37,816 nt of DNA from Fidelibacterota bacterium (GCA_002730315.1 PBZW01000067.1:1-37816); one strand, 5' to 3'. Positions 26,803 through 36,513 are shown, counted from the stretch's first letter. Numbers and translations: made by a program. Notes: generated by a model not told the origin, from the letters alone.

Positions 26803-28236
26803 GTGCCGGCATTCTCCGGCGAATCCAATTTTCTCGTTTTAGATCAAGGTACTTCTTCCACGAAGTGCTTTTTATTTGACACTCATGGACAGGTTGTTTT
26901 TTCTGAGCGTATAAAACATGGACTCGCTAGGCCTAAACCCCATCATGTTGAGTGTAATGCGGAAGAAATATATCATGCCTGCACACGATTAATCCAAAAA
27001 TGTATTGATTATGCAAATGAACAGTCATTGAAGATTTGTTCCATGGGTTTGGCTGTGCAGCGTTCCACATTTTTATTTTGGGATAAAGAAACTGTCGATC
27101 CCCTTTCACCCGCTTTGAGTTGGCAAGACAGCCGAGCAGTTTCAGTGGTGGATGAATTGCAAAAATTTGGATCCAAGATACATAAGCGGTCTGGTGTCCC
27201 CTTGAGCGCACATTTTGGCGGCGCTAAATTTTTACACATGATCAACAATGATTCTAATCTGCGGGCAAAAGTTGAAAGTAGTGAAGCCTGGTTTGGATCA
27301 TTAAGTACATACCTCGTTAATAAATTAACTGGAAAACCAGTGATTGATCATACCGTGGCTGGACGGTCACAACTCATGAATATCGATACCTTAGCATGGG
27401 ATAATAAATTGTTGTCATTGTTTGAGACACCAGTTAATTGTTTACCTGAAATCATTCCTACTGTAGGTGCTTTTGGAAATTATGAATCCATCCCCCTAGC
27501 ATGTGTCATTGGAGACCAGCAGAGCGCATTAATTGGGCAAGGGGGTGTCCAAAATGGGTTTCTGGCTATGAACTTTGGTACTTCCGGATCTGTTTTGCTG
27601 AATTCAGGTAAATCACCTCAACATAACGAGGGATTATTGAATAATGTCCTCTATTCCAACGAACATGTAGTGTACTACCTTACTGAAGGGTCCATTAATG
27701 CATGTAATTCATTGTTTTACTGGCTTGAAACGGAATTGGATATTCCACACAAGGATATGATTTGGGACCAAAGGTGTGCGCAAACAGAAACAAATGGAGT
27801 ATTAATCGCGGGATTTTCCGGGTTAGCAGCACCCTATTGGAAAAGTGGCTTTGAAACTGTGTATTCTAATCTTGAAAACGCCGATCATAATGAGATCGTT
27901 CGGGCTGGAATGGAATCCATTGGATTTTTAGTCCATGATATTATGCAGTCCATGTGTGTTGCCAACCATGCAAAGATGATTCCAGCCAGCGGCGGTGCTG
28001 CCAGGGAGCCCTTATTGCAATTCATTGCTGATATTTTGGACACACCCATAGGGCATACCACCATGAAAGACCGAACAGCTTATGGTGTTTTTTGTTTGTT
28101 GAAGGAACACAATGGTGAATCTGTTACCTTTTCAGTACCTGCATGCAATGTAATATTTGATCCGAAAATGGATGCAGAAAAACTTAATGTAAAACTGGAG
28201 GCCTGGAAGTCAGCTTTACAAAGTGTTATCCATTAA
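26803..28236 (+). CDS. FGGY-family carbohydrate kinase (glycerol-kinase-like)
   Basis: VLDQGTSSTKCFLFDTHGQ, ALSWQDSRA, CVIGDQQSALIGQGG, MNFGTSGSV, GLAAPYW; GTG start. Confidence 0.85.
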   Translation: MPAFSGESNFLVLDQGTSSTKCFLFDTHGQVVFSERIKHGLARPKPHHVECNAEEIYHACTRLIQKCIDYANEQSLKICSMGLAVQRSTFLFWDKETVDPLSPALSWQDSRAVSVVDELQKFGSKIHKRSGVPLSAHFGGAKFLHMINNDSNLRAKVESSEAWFGSLSTYLVNKLTGKPVIDHTVAGRSQLMNIDTLAWDNKLLSLFETPVNCLPEIIPTVGAFGNYESIPLACVIGDQQSALIGQGGVQNGFLAMNFGTSGSVLLNSGKSPQHNEGLLNNVLYSNEHVVYYLTEGSINACNSLFYWLETELDIPHKDMIWDQRCAQTETNGVLIAGFSGLAAPYWKSGFETVYSNLENADHNEIVRAGMESIGFLVHDIMQSMCVANHAKMIPASGGAAREPLLQFIADILDTPIGHTTMKDRTAYGVFCLLKEHNGESVTFSVPACNVIFDPKMDAEKLNVKLEAWKSALQSVIH

Positions 28237-28912
28237 AAATTGTATCTAATTCGATTTCTGCCAATGATGATACAATATAGGTTGCTCCTGCTTCTTGGGC
28301 TTGATTCCTTGTTGTTTCCCGGCGACATACAATAATACTCATACACCCGTTTTCACAGGCTGCCCTGGCATCAGCGGCAGTATCACCCACAATAATCATA
28401 TCCTTGAATCGAAATGCTTCATTATACGCATCCCAAGCACGCTCCCTGGCGATCATGGGCATGGCCGAACGATCATCTGTTTCATCTGCATAAATACCAA
28501 AAGGAAATTTTTCTAACAGACCAAATTTACCCAGCTTTAATTCCGCCGCTGCCTGCATATTGCCGCTCAATACACCCACTGCAAAACCTTGGTTTATAAC
28601 ATTGTCTAAGAGCATCACAGCATCCTCATAGGCAAATGGTTCATCAGAATTATTAAATGCTTCCGGTAACCTTTTTTCATATTCTGACAGGATCTTTTGG
28701 GTTAGTTCATTGATCTCATTATTCACCACACCAATCCTTTTGAGTCCGGTTTGCACGATAATTGGATCTGTACTGCCAGCCACATCTTCATATTGCAATT
28801 TGGGTGATCTGCCCAACAAATCCTTGATGATTCCATCCAGAGTCATCCTGGAAACTGGCCCGGGAGAAACCAACGTGCCATCGATATCAAACAGGAATAG
28901 TTTTCTTCTCAA
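28226..28912 (-). CDS. HAD-superfamily hydrolase (phosphoglycolate phosphatase-like)
   Basis: LFLFDIDGTLVSPG, GVLSGNMQAAAELKLG, IIVGDTAADARAACENG; TTG start overlapping upstream TGA. Confidence 0.87.
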   Translation of the reverse strand: MRRKLFLFDIDGTLVSPGPVSRMTLDGIIKDLLGRSPKLQYEDVAGSTDPIIVQTGLKRIGVVNNEINELTQKILSEYEKRLPEAFNNSDEPFAYEDAVMLLDNVINQGFAVGVLSGNMQAAAELKLGKFGLLEKFPFGIYADETDDRSAMPMIARERAWDAYNEAFRFKDMIIVGDTAADARAACENGCMSIIVCRRETTRNQAQEAGATYIVSSLAEIELDTIFNG

Positions 28913-30042
28913 AATATTTCTTCCAGGGCATTAATTAGAATATCAGCATCTGATTGATCATTATAGGCATTAAATGAAAAACGCAGTAATGTTTTGTCCT
29001 GCCATTGAAAAATAGGTATCTCAATCTTGTACTTTTCAAGTAAAGTTTTTTTCAACTCTTGAGAATCATTTACATCTATTTCAACACTGGCCATTTGCCC
29101 AAGCCATTCATTCGTATTAGGGCATAACGGTTCAGTTTTGATGATTTTATAAACCCGCTCCCTAGTGCGCCTGGTAAGTGTTCGACATTGCTTTTTAACC
29201 TCTTCCCAATCATGTTGACTTTGAAAATCAATTGCTTCTGTTACTGCTAAAAAGGCACTGGGATCTCGTGTTCCTTGATACTGGTTATCCTGCAAGAATT
29301 GGGAAGGCCCCGGGTCGTCTCCTGCTGCACCCCAGCTGATGATCAGTGGTTTGAGTGACGGTTGGTGTTCTTTTTTCACGTAAAGAAACGAGGAACCCTT
29401 TGGCGCTGAGAGCCATTTATGGCAGGCTCCTGTATACACATCTGGGTTCAGTTTATTTATGTTTAATTCGATATGCCCCGGTACATGGGCTCCATCCAGG
29501 ATAGTCATAATTCCAATTTCCCTTGCTCTTCGACATATTTCTTCAACTGGAAAAATGAGTCCAGTTGAACTTGTAATGTGGCTTAAAAAGATTACACGAG
29601 TTTCTTCATTTACACGCGACCAAAAATCTGTAATGAATTCATCATGTGAAGTAAAAGGTGTAGAAAAGTCATGTTGAATAAACTGAAATCCTTTTTCTTT
29701 GCCCACCCATGTCCATGCACGAATCAAAGAACCGTATTCATGATTGGTGGATAATACTTCATCTCCAGAGTTGATATCTAAACTGCGTAAGATTGTATTA
29801 ATTGCTATGGTTGGATTGGGGATAAAAATCAGGTCGTCACTACTACAACCTACAAATTCACCTAAGCGTTCACGGACAGATTGCAGATGCTTGTATACAT
29901 CCACGGTCATGAATTGTATAGGCTGTTTTTCCAACTCGCGCTGCCAGTTTTGATAGGATTCAAAGACTGTTTTTGGACAGGCGCCAAAGGAACCGTGATT
30001 AAGGAAGGTGATGTCAGGATTTAAAAGATAAAGATCTTTCAT
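28909..30042 (-). CDS. Class V PLP aminotransferase (isopenicillin-N-epimerase-like)
   Basis: FLNHGSFGACP, TILDGAHVPGHIELNINKLNPDVYTGACHKWLSAPKGSSFLYV. Confidence 0.9.
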   Translation of the reverse strand: MKDLYLLNPDITFLNHGSFGACPKTVFESYQNWQRELEKQPIQFMTVDVYKHLQSVRERLGEFVGCSSDDLIFIPNPTIAINTILRSLDINSGDEVLSTNHEYGSLIRAWTWVGKEKGFQFIQHDFSTPFTSHDEFITDFWSRVNEETRVIFLSHITSSTGLIFPVEEICRRAREIGIMTILDGAHVPGHIELNINKLNPDVYTGACHKWLSAPKGSSFLYVKKEHQPSLKPLIISWGAAGDDPGPSQFLQDNQYQGTRDPSAFLAVTEAIDFQSQHDWEEVKKQCRTLTRRTRERVYKIIKTEPLCPNTNEWLGQMASVEIDVNDSQELKKTLLEKYKIEIPIFQWQDKTLLRFSFNAYNDQSDADILINALEEIF

Positions 30043-30045
30043 GTA

Positions 30046-31386
30046 TTATTTGGCAAGGGCGCCCATGGGATCCCACGGCGGCAGATGAACTGGGTCCTGT
30101 TCATATACTGCGAGTTCTTCTTCACTAATATACTTTTTGTGTACAACTACTTCATAGTTATACTCATCAAACCAGGAATTAGACATTATATCAAACCCTT
30201 TGTCCCCGCGTTTGTCACCCCAACTGTTTTCTACCCTCCATTTTTTAGGGTTTCCTTTACTATTAAGATCCACTCCTGTAAATAACATGGCGTGGGTCAT
30301 TTGACTGTCGCCGTATTCCAGGCGGTCAGCTTTGGTCATGGGAAAATCTGTGTTATAAAATAATTCAAAATCAAATATGTCCATATCCATCACACCAAGG
30401 TTGCGGTGAAAATGCTTGCCAACATCACACCCAAACCAGACAGGATCGTCATTCTGAATAGACACAACAGCAGTTTCTTGCAACCGCTTGGAAGGTAAAT
30501 TCAAATAACGGATTATTTTTCCTTCCACCACATTCCCAAGAAAATCTACTGTATAGACTTCATTATATTTTTTGTCAGACATGGGACAATTGATTAAACA
30601 CACGAATTCGTTTAGATCAAAGCCAACATGTTCATTAAAGAATTTCTTTGGAGTCAAGTTTTCAAAACGGTGAAAATTCTTATCCTTATCGCGTACCTGC
30701 CAATCAAACTTTTCAGGGGGAGTCCCCAAGCTAATGGTCAACATCTGATACACAGTTGCTAGCATTTCATTTTTCATCTGTTGGAGGTCTTTTATACCTG
30801 CACCTTTCGATCCAGCTTCACGGAGGTTTTTGGCAAATCCCCGAAGTTTGCGTGTAATCATTCGATTCATACGCATAGATTGACTGGATTGGAAGCTTTC
30901 CGGCATTTCTGTTTGCGGTAAAATACCGTACTTTTTTACGAGATTTACGAACATATGCCATTGACCTCCATCTTGAATGGGGTCAGTTAGTAAATGCATC
31001 ACCAATCGTCCATCTAATGGTTCATCAATAGTTTTAATAATGTTCTCAAAAAAATAATTCGATTTTTCCAGCTTATCACAAAACATAAAATAATTCTGAC
31101 TGAATTCAATCTGTTTCAGATTATACTTTCTACCTAAATACACCCGAAACAGATTCAAACCTGCAAACCCCCAGCAACGACCGCTTGATTTTTGATTGGT
31201 CACTTTCATCTGACCGCTGACCATATCAGAAAATGTGTGATCAATTTTTCTAAAGGCCTCCCAATCCATGGCCAAGTCCATAACATCACCACGGACAGCA
31301 GCATTCCGGGCTAAACGCACTTGTGGGATATCTATTGCAGCTTTCTTATATGATTTAATGCTTTTTATAGAAATTTTATTACTCAT
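30046..31386 (-). CDS. C1B aminopeptidase C / bleomycin hydrolase-like
   Basis: SSGRCWGFAGLNLFR (Cys), THAMLFTGVD (His), WRVENSWGDKRGDKGF (Asn). Confidence 0.93.
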   Translation of the reverse strand: MSNKISIKSIKSYKKAAIDIPQVRLARNAAVRGDVMDLAMDWEAFRKIDHTFSDMVSGQMKVTNQKSSGRCWGFAGLNLFRVYLGRKYNLKQIEFSQNYFMFCDKLEKSNYFFENIIKTIDEPLDGRLVMHLLTDPIQDGGQWHMFVNLVKKYGILPQTEMPESFQSSQSMRMNRMITRKLRGFAKNLREAGSKGAGIKDLQQMKNEMLATVYQMLTISLGTPPEKFDWQVRDKDKNFHRFENLTPKKFFNEHVGFDLNEFVCLINCPMSDKKYNEVYTVDFLGNVVEGKIIRYLNLPSKRLQETAVVSIQNDDPVWFGCDVGKHFHRNLGVMDMDIFDFELFYNTDFPMTKADRLEYGDSQMTHAMLFTGVDLNSKGNPKKWRVENSWGDKRGDKGFDIMSNSWFDEYNYEVVVHKKYISEEELAVYEQDPVHLPPWDPMGALAK

Positions 31387-31561
31387 TATTATTTCCCTTT
31401 ACGATTTAAGATTAATTAAAAATTTCTTTGCTTAAAAAACGTCTATACATGAATCATTTCTCCATTGCATTTACTGTTTACTACTTGGATAATCTTATCA
31501 GCAATGGTACTTATTACAACCCTGTTTTTTATTGTTTCTTTGGTCAATTTTTTACTTCTGT

Positions 31562-32272
31562 TTAATGTAGCTTCATTAAGTTATCAATTCTTTCTTTGAC
31601 TGCATCCCTTAATTTTTCGATGCTAAAATCTTCATAATCTTTTGCTAGTAACGGTTCTCCGAAGCGCACTGTCAGAATTCCTGGCTGTAACCGCCAGTCC
31701 GTCTTTTTCTTCGCACCATATGCACCTATTAAAGCTGTTGGAACAATAGTAACACCTGTATTCAAGGCTATATGAAAAGGGCCTTTTTTAAATTCCCCTA
31801 ATTCCCCGGAAGTGGAACGTGTCCCTTCAGGTGAAATAATAAATGAGATCCCTTTACGGATAGCTTCTTCTGCTTTATCCAAAGAGTGAATTGCTTTTTT
31901 CAGTTTTTTACGTCTTATGGGAATGGCCCCGTGTCGTTTCGCTAGCGTTCCCCAAAGTGGATATGAGAACTGGTAGTGGGCTCCAACTGCTGTGAAATAA
32001 TGTTTTACCGCGCCACCCAACATGAAAGGATCCATTAATGATTCATGGTTGAATAAATATAAGTATGGCTGTCCATCTTTAGGGGGGTGTTTTCCCTCAA
32101 CCCGCAACCATTGACCTCCAGCTAAAAGCATCATTTTGCACGCCAGGTTTACCAGTCGATATAATTTCTTAGGGGAAATAAAATATGTTAATAGAATATA
32201 GAAAAATGCACCTAGTGTAAATACAATCAATGCAAAAGGCCACAAGATGATGGATACAATTGTTCTAAACAT
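31562..32272 (-). CDS. 1-acyl-sn-glycerol-3-phosphate acyltransferase family (PlsC-like)
   Basis: NHESLMDPFMLGG, IPIRRKKLKKA, SPEGTRSTSGELGEFKKGPFHIA. Confidence 0.92.
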   Translation of the reverse strand: MFRTIVSIILWPFALIVFTLGAFFYILLTYFISPKKLYRLVNLACKMMLLAGGQWLRVEGKHPPKDGQPYLYLFNHESLMDPFMLGGAVKHYFTAVGAHYQFSYPLWGTLAKRHGAIPIRRKKLKKAIHSLDKAEEAIRKGISFIISPEGTRSTSGELGEFKKGPFHIALNTGVTIVPTALIGAYGAKKKTDWRLQPGILTVRFGEPLLAKDYEDFSIEKLRDAVKERIDNLMKLH

Positions 32273-32375
32273 GCCAATCTGTTTTATTCAGAATTGAAAA
32301 TAGTTTATGATTTGCCTTTGGAAATGGGAATTCATCGATTTGGGAAGATTTGATCCATTTGAATGGTTGATTTGA

Positions 32376-32396
32376 TATAATACTTGTATTATACAA
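32376..32396. promoter_or_regulatory. Candidate MarR-family operator upstream of plsC-like gene
   Basis: TATAATAC-TT-GTATTATA (32376-32393) overlapping TTGTA-TTA-TACAA (32384-32396). Confidence 0.55.
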
Positions 32397-32397
32397 C

Positions 32398-32823
32398 TTA
32401 ATCACTCTTTAATAGCATTTTCGATAGAGTCCAATGAAAAGTTGATAATATTTCTTTCACTTCATCCCTGTCTTCTATAGGTATAGAATTATAAACAGTA
32501 TCACCAAATAAGTCTATCCGCTCTTCAACGCTTTCTTGAACTTCCTGTCCATTATAGGTCAATTTTAGCATTGTAATGCGTTTGTCATGCTCGTCTTTTG
32601 ATTTCTCCACCCAGTTACGTTTAATAAGAACATCAACCAGTCGCGTAAGCGTACTATTATCAACACCGAGCTGTTGAGCCAGGGAAGTCATATCTATGCC
32701 ATCATCCGGGATACACGTAATAAGCAATATCTGGGGGAGGGTCAGTTCGCTGTTAACTATTTTGTACCTGAACAGTCGCTGGAGATCCAGAAGGAACTGC
32801 TTGAGAAGTTCACCGAATTCCAT
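32398..32823 (-). CDS. MarR-family transcriptional regulator
   Basis: Winged-helix sequence GIDMTSLAQQLGVDNSTLTRLVDVLIKRNWVEKSKDEHDKRITMLKLTYNGQ. Confidence 0.93.
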   Translation of the reverse strand: MEFGELLKQFLLDLQRLFRYKIVNSELTLPQILLITCIPDDGIDMTSLAQQLGVDNSTLTRLVDVLIKRNWVEKSKDEHDKRITMLKLTYNGQEVQESVEERIDLFGDTVYNSIPIEDRDEVKEILSTFHWTLSKMLLKSD

Positions 32824-32825
32824 GT

Positions 32826-32838
32826 TTGTATATTACAA
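32826..32838. promoter_or_regulatory. Candidate MarR autoregulatory operator
   Basis: TTGTA-TAT-TACAA, same arms as the site at 32384-32396; overlaps the putative -10 (TAATAT on minus strand) of marR. Confidence 0.6.
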
Positions 32839-32859
32839 ATATATTCAGTAATAAAGCAA
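32830..32859 (-). promoter_or_regulatory. Candidate leaderless promoter of marR
   Basis: Minus strand: TTGCTT (32859-32854), 18-bp spacer, TAATAT (32835-32830), then 6 nt to the A of ATG at 32823; no Shine-Dalgarno visible. Confidence 0.45.
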
Positions 32860-32861
32860 TA

Positions 32862-33191
32862 TCAGCTTATTTTTACACCATTTTGTATTGGTTTGTCCAC
32901 ATCAAGTAAGATAATTCCTTTGTCATTACCGTCGGTACCGAGTACTAAAACTTCGGAGTTAAAATTCGCTACCTTTTTGGTTGGAAAATTGACTACTGCA
33001 ACAATCTGGCGATCTAATAAATCTTCTTTAGAATAATGATCGGTGACCTTTGCGCTGGATTGACGTATACCAAAGCCGCCAAAGTCGATTTTTAATTGAT
33101 ATGTAGGGTTTCTTGCCTCTGGAAATTCATTGACCTCGATAATAGTACCTATGCGTAACTCTATCTTTTTGAAATTGTCAATGTTTACCAT
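32862..33191 (-). CDS. csaA: CsaA-like tRNA-binding-domain protein
   Basis: KIELRIGTIIEVNEFPEARNPTYQLKIDFGGFGIRQSSAKVTDHY...QIVAVVNFPTKKVANFNSEVLVLG. Confidence 0.92.
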   Translation of the reverse strand: MVNIDNFKKIELRIGTIIEVNEFPEARNPTYQLKIDFGGFGIRQSSAKVTDHYSKEDLLDRQIVAVVNFPTKKVANFNSEVLVLGTDGNDKGIILLDVDKPIQNGVKIS

Positions 33192-33195
33192 ATCA

Positions 33196-35187
33196 CTATT
33201 TTAAATATTTATTAAACCAGTTCACAATGAAATTTAACCTGGCTTCTCTCCGATCTGGGCGGCCATGCCTTGATAAACCATGCGGTTCTTCAGGAAAACG
33301 AACATATTCAACTTCCCGTTTGAGGTATTTCAAGGCAGTGAACATTTGATCTCCTTGTTCAATATTACAGCGCAGGTCAAACTCACTGTGAATGATTAAC
33401 AGGGGAGTGGTGCATTTGTCAATATAAGTTATAGGTGACCACTTGATATATGATTCTCTATTTTCCCATGGAGTGCCCCCAAACTCCCAGGCCATGTCCC
33501 AGCCAATATCTGAATTCCCAAACATGCTGGATAAGTCTGAAACACAGCGTTGGGTCACAGCTGCCTTAAAACGATCTGAATGAGTAACAATCCAATTAGT
33601 CATATACCCACCATAACTTCCGCCTGTCACACCTAATCTGTTTTTATCAATATACCCTAACGATATTGCATAATCGACAGCTGCCATAAGGTCACTCATG
33701 GCTGGTTCCGCCCATTTACCTCTTATAGATTTGGCAAATTTCTCACCGTACCCTTGACTTCCTCGGGGATTTGTATACATGACCACATAACCAGCTTGAG
33801 CTAATACGTACATTTCATGATAAAATGTTCTTCCATATTGGCAGCGCGGCCCCCCGTGAATATTCAATATGAATGGGTATTTCTTTTTTGGGTTGAAATC
33901 AGGTGGTTTAATCATCCAGCCCATCAATTTCTGACGTCTATTTCTAAACTTTATTTCTTCAGCTACACTAAAGTTCTTACTGTTAACATATGATCCATTT
34001 AAAAGGGTAATCTGTTTGGTAGCACTATTATTTAAATCTAGTGCATATAATTCATCCGGTGATTCAAGGCTGGCGCCATTATAAACCATAATAGAACAAT
34101 CAGAGTCCGCTGACCATGTGCAAGCAACAGCATCAGGATCACAAACAATTTGTGATTGTCGTGTATTAATATCTGCCACAACTATATGTTGGCGCCCTTC
34201 ATTGGAAATTCCATAATAAATTATTTTACCATTAGGATGCCAAATAGGCGCTGTAACAATAAAAGATGGTGTGATGTCTCCCAGGGTGATCATTTCAGAC
34301 ATACGATCAAGGTTTTTCCCATACTCCCGGTGGTTTATTCCCTTGATGCTAACTGTGTTTAATATATAATTGTCCGCCCCCCAACCATCTTGGTATGGTT
34401 TATCATGACCAATATAAGCCAGTGTTTTGCCGTCGGGAGAATAAGATATCCCACCAAATTTGGGACCGGCAGGTGCGGCCACTTTTCTCACTTTACTACC
34501 TTTGGCGGAGACTGTATAAATATCCAGTTCTTCAGAGCGCAAGCGCCAATCTTTCTCCCTCAATGAAATAAATACAATCTCTTTACCATTTGGGGACCAG
34601 CATGGAAACAAATCATCATAATCACCGGTGACCAATTGTTTAGCCGCTCCAGTTTTGGCGTTTGCTACCCACACATGGGTGTTTTCACTATCAAAATAGC
34701 CTTGTCCATCCAGGCGGAACCAGATATTTTTGATGTGGCGAAATACTGGTGTTTTGCTCTTACCTTTTTTATCCACTTTTACTTCTTTACCTAAAGGATG
34801 AAAAAGGAATAATAGCTTTGTACCATCGGGGGACCATTCTACTCCGCTCACTGTTCCCCGGGATAATTTAGTCAGGGGCTTTGCTTTACCTCCATCCGTT
34901 GGGAGTATCCAAATTTGACTGGCTGTTTCTCGTTTTCTAACGAAGGCAATTTTCTTCCCATCGGGCGACCAATCTGGGGAATGGTCATTGCGTTTGCCAA
35001 AGGTCAATTGTTTTAGATTTCGGCCACTAGTGTCTGACATATACAAATTAGTATAGTAGGTACTATCCTTTTTGTGCATTTTTTCTACACTAAACAAAAC
35101 CTGCTTACCATCTGGGCTTACGCTTGGTTCTAAAGGTATCTTGAATTTGTAGATATCATCAATACGAATCGGTTGTTTTTTACGCAT
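33196..35187 (-). CDS. S9 family peptidase (acylaminoacyl/dipeptidyl peptidase-like) with beta-propeller
   Basis: Repeated SPDGK propeller motifs; GVTGGSYGGYMTNWIVTHSDRFKAAV; HGLSRHGRP. Confidence 0.95.
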   Translation of the reverse strand: MRKKQPIRIDDIYKFKIPLEPSVSPDGKQVLFSVEKMHKKDSTYYTNLYMSDTSGRNLKQLTFGKRNDHSPDWSPDGKKIAFVRKRETASQIWILPTDGGKAKPLTKLSRGTVSGVEWSPDGTKLLFLFHPLGKEVKVDKKGKSKTPVFRHIKNIWFRLDGQGYFDSENTHVWVANAKTGAAKQLVTGDYDDLFPCWSPNGKEIVFISLREKDWRLRSEELDIYTVSAKGSKVRKVAAPAGPKFGGISYSPDGKTLAYIGHDKPYQDGWGADNYILNTVSIKGINHREYGKNLDRMSEMITLGDITPSFIVTAPIWHPNGKIIYYGISNEGRQHIVVADINTRQSQIVCDPDAVACTWSADSDCSIMVYNGASLESPDELYALDLNNSATKQITLLNGSYVNSKNFSVAEEIKFRNRRQKLMGWMIKPPDFNPKKKYPFILNIHGGPRCQYGRTFYHEMYVLAQAGYVVMYTNPRGSQGYGEKFAKSIRGKWAEPAMSDLMAAVDYAISLGYIDKNRLGVTGGSYGGYMTNWIVTHSDRFKAAVTQRCVSDLSSMFGNSDIGWDMAWEFGGTPWENRESYIKWSPITYIDKCTTPLLIIHSEFDLRCNIEQGDQMFTALKYLKREVEYVRFPEEPHGLSRHGRPDRREARLNFIVNWFNKYLK

Positions 35188-35195
35188 GAAAATAT

Positions 35196-36407
35196 TTACT
35201 CTTTTAATGGTAATGATTGCAGCAGACTACAATGATTTTTAAATAACTCTAATATATCTTCTATTTTTTCATCATCCTTTAAGCCGTGGCCAATAAGTGC
35301 TTTATGGTCCAAATTATATGTTTTTATATGATACCATTGTCCGGGTATCAATAATTCACCGGTTCTATAACCTGCGATTGGATCTTCTCCATCTATTCCT
35401 GTTGTTGGACCTAATTGTGATATTGTATTAACAATCCCATCGTTTTCGTACCATGTCGAATCTGTAGCTGTACCATCCGCCCAATAGGCTTTATTTCTAC
35501 CCATGACCCGGGCGTTAGCCCTTAAAATCAAACTCATACTTTCATGCGGAACGTGGAAACCGCTGGCACTATCTAATTTGGTATTTCCCGTGGCATAGGA
35601 AAAATAGTAAATATTAGAATTCGCCGGAGCCAAAGTGTTTAATTCTCTTGCGCCTTCCAAACTTACATCCCAGGCACACATATTTTTTGTGCCCCATGCA
35701 GGATGTTCTCTCATACGTCTGAAATATGTAGACCATGTTTCATTTTCATCGTGATCAAAATTCCATTGCTGCAAATCAAAATCATAAAAATCATTACCAA
35801 CTACAGCAGCTACACCGATAATATCTTGCAAGAAGGGAATACCCTTGGTAATAATATCCGAAAGAGTAGTGCCATTATGGGGAGTGGAAATAGTAGTGAT
35901 GGAGCGGACCCAACCCTCATTTGCATAACCCATTAATACGTTCTTTTCAGGAATAGATTCACCTTCATCCTGGTAAATCAGATTTTCTAATAAATACTGC
36001 AGCATCCGAGCTGTTTGTCCCCCCATACTGTGACCGATGATATGTACGGGATGCTCATGGTCCCACTGCGGGTATAAGCCCGGAAAATGTTTTTCAGGAG
36101 GTGTTTGTTCAAGACCGTATTCATTGGCATGGCTAAGTCCATAATCAACCTGACCTCCTTTAATCTGATAAAACAATTCCACAGCACGATCCCAGTTAGA
36201 AGATACTGGACCCACAGAAGCCGTATATACTTCAAAACCTTTTTCACGGAGATAGGTTGCATAATCATTTTTACCCCCCCAGTATTTATAGCCTGCCATT
36301 TCATCTTTACCCCAACCCATAAATCCATGGACAAGTATAATCGGGTAATTGTTTTCTGCCCAAAGAATAGAACTAAATAACGAAAATAATAATATTACAT
36401 TTTTCAT
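35196..36407 (-). CDS. Secreted triacylglycerol lipase, family I.5-like (staphylococcal/Geobacillus type)
   Basis: Start refined to MKNVILLFSLFSSILWA; YPIILVHGFMGWGKDE, HIIGHSMGGQTARML, YENDGIVNTISQLGP. Confidence 0.87.
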   Translation of the reverse strand: MKNVILLFSLFSSILWAENNYPIILVHGFMGWGKDEMAGYKYWGGKNDYATYLREKGFEVYTASVGPVSSNWDRAVELFYQIKGGQVDYGLSHANEYGLEQTPPEKHFPGLYPQWDHEHPVHIIGHSMGGQTARMLQYLLENLIYQDEGESIPEKNVLMGYANEGWVRSITTISTPHNGTTLSDIITKGIPFLQDIIGVAAVVGNDFYDFDLQQWNFDHDENETWSTYFRRMREHPAWGTKNMCAWDVSLEGARELNTLAPANSNIYYFSYATGNTKLDSASGFHVPHESMSLILRANARVMGRNKAYWADGTATDSTWYENDGIVNTISQLGPTTGIDGEDPIAGYRTGELLIPGQWYHIKTYNLDHKALIGHGLKDDEKIEDILELFKNHCSLLQSLPLKE

Positions 36408-36459
36408 AAGCGGGAGAGAATAGATAATTCGATTCACTTTTACAATAAAGAATGAACAA

Positions 36460-36486
36460 AAAAAGCCCCGTTCGCCGGGGCTTTTT
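36460..36486 (-). terminator. Rho-independent terminator downstream of glutamine synthetase
   Basis: AAAAAGCCCCG-TTCGC-CGGGGCTTTTT, 11-bp perfect stem with T-tract. Confidence 0.9.
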
Positions 36487-36513
36487 CACAATTAAGTAGT
36501 TGATTATTTAAAT

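Noticed and set aside
26408-26812. 134-aa minus-strand ORF antisense to the ferredoxin-like gene
   Set aside because: Antisense of clear 4Fe-4S ferredoxin codons; Cys/Gly-rich opposite strand explains the long open frame.
31387-31561. Possible tRNA or ncRNA in intergenic gap
   Set aside because: No cloverleaf, T-loop (GTTCRA) or other RNA signature seen.
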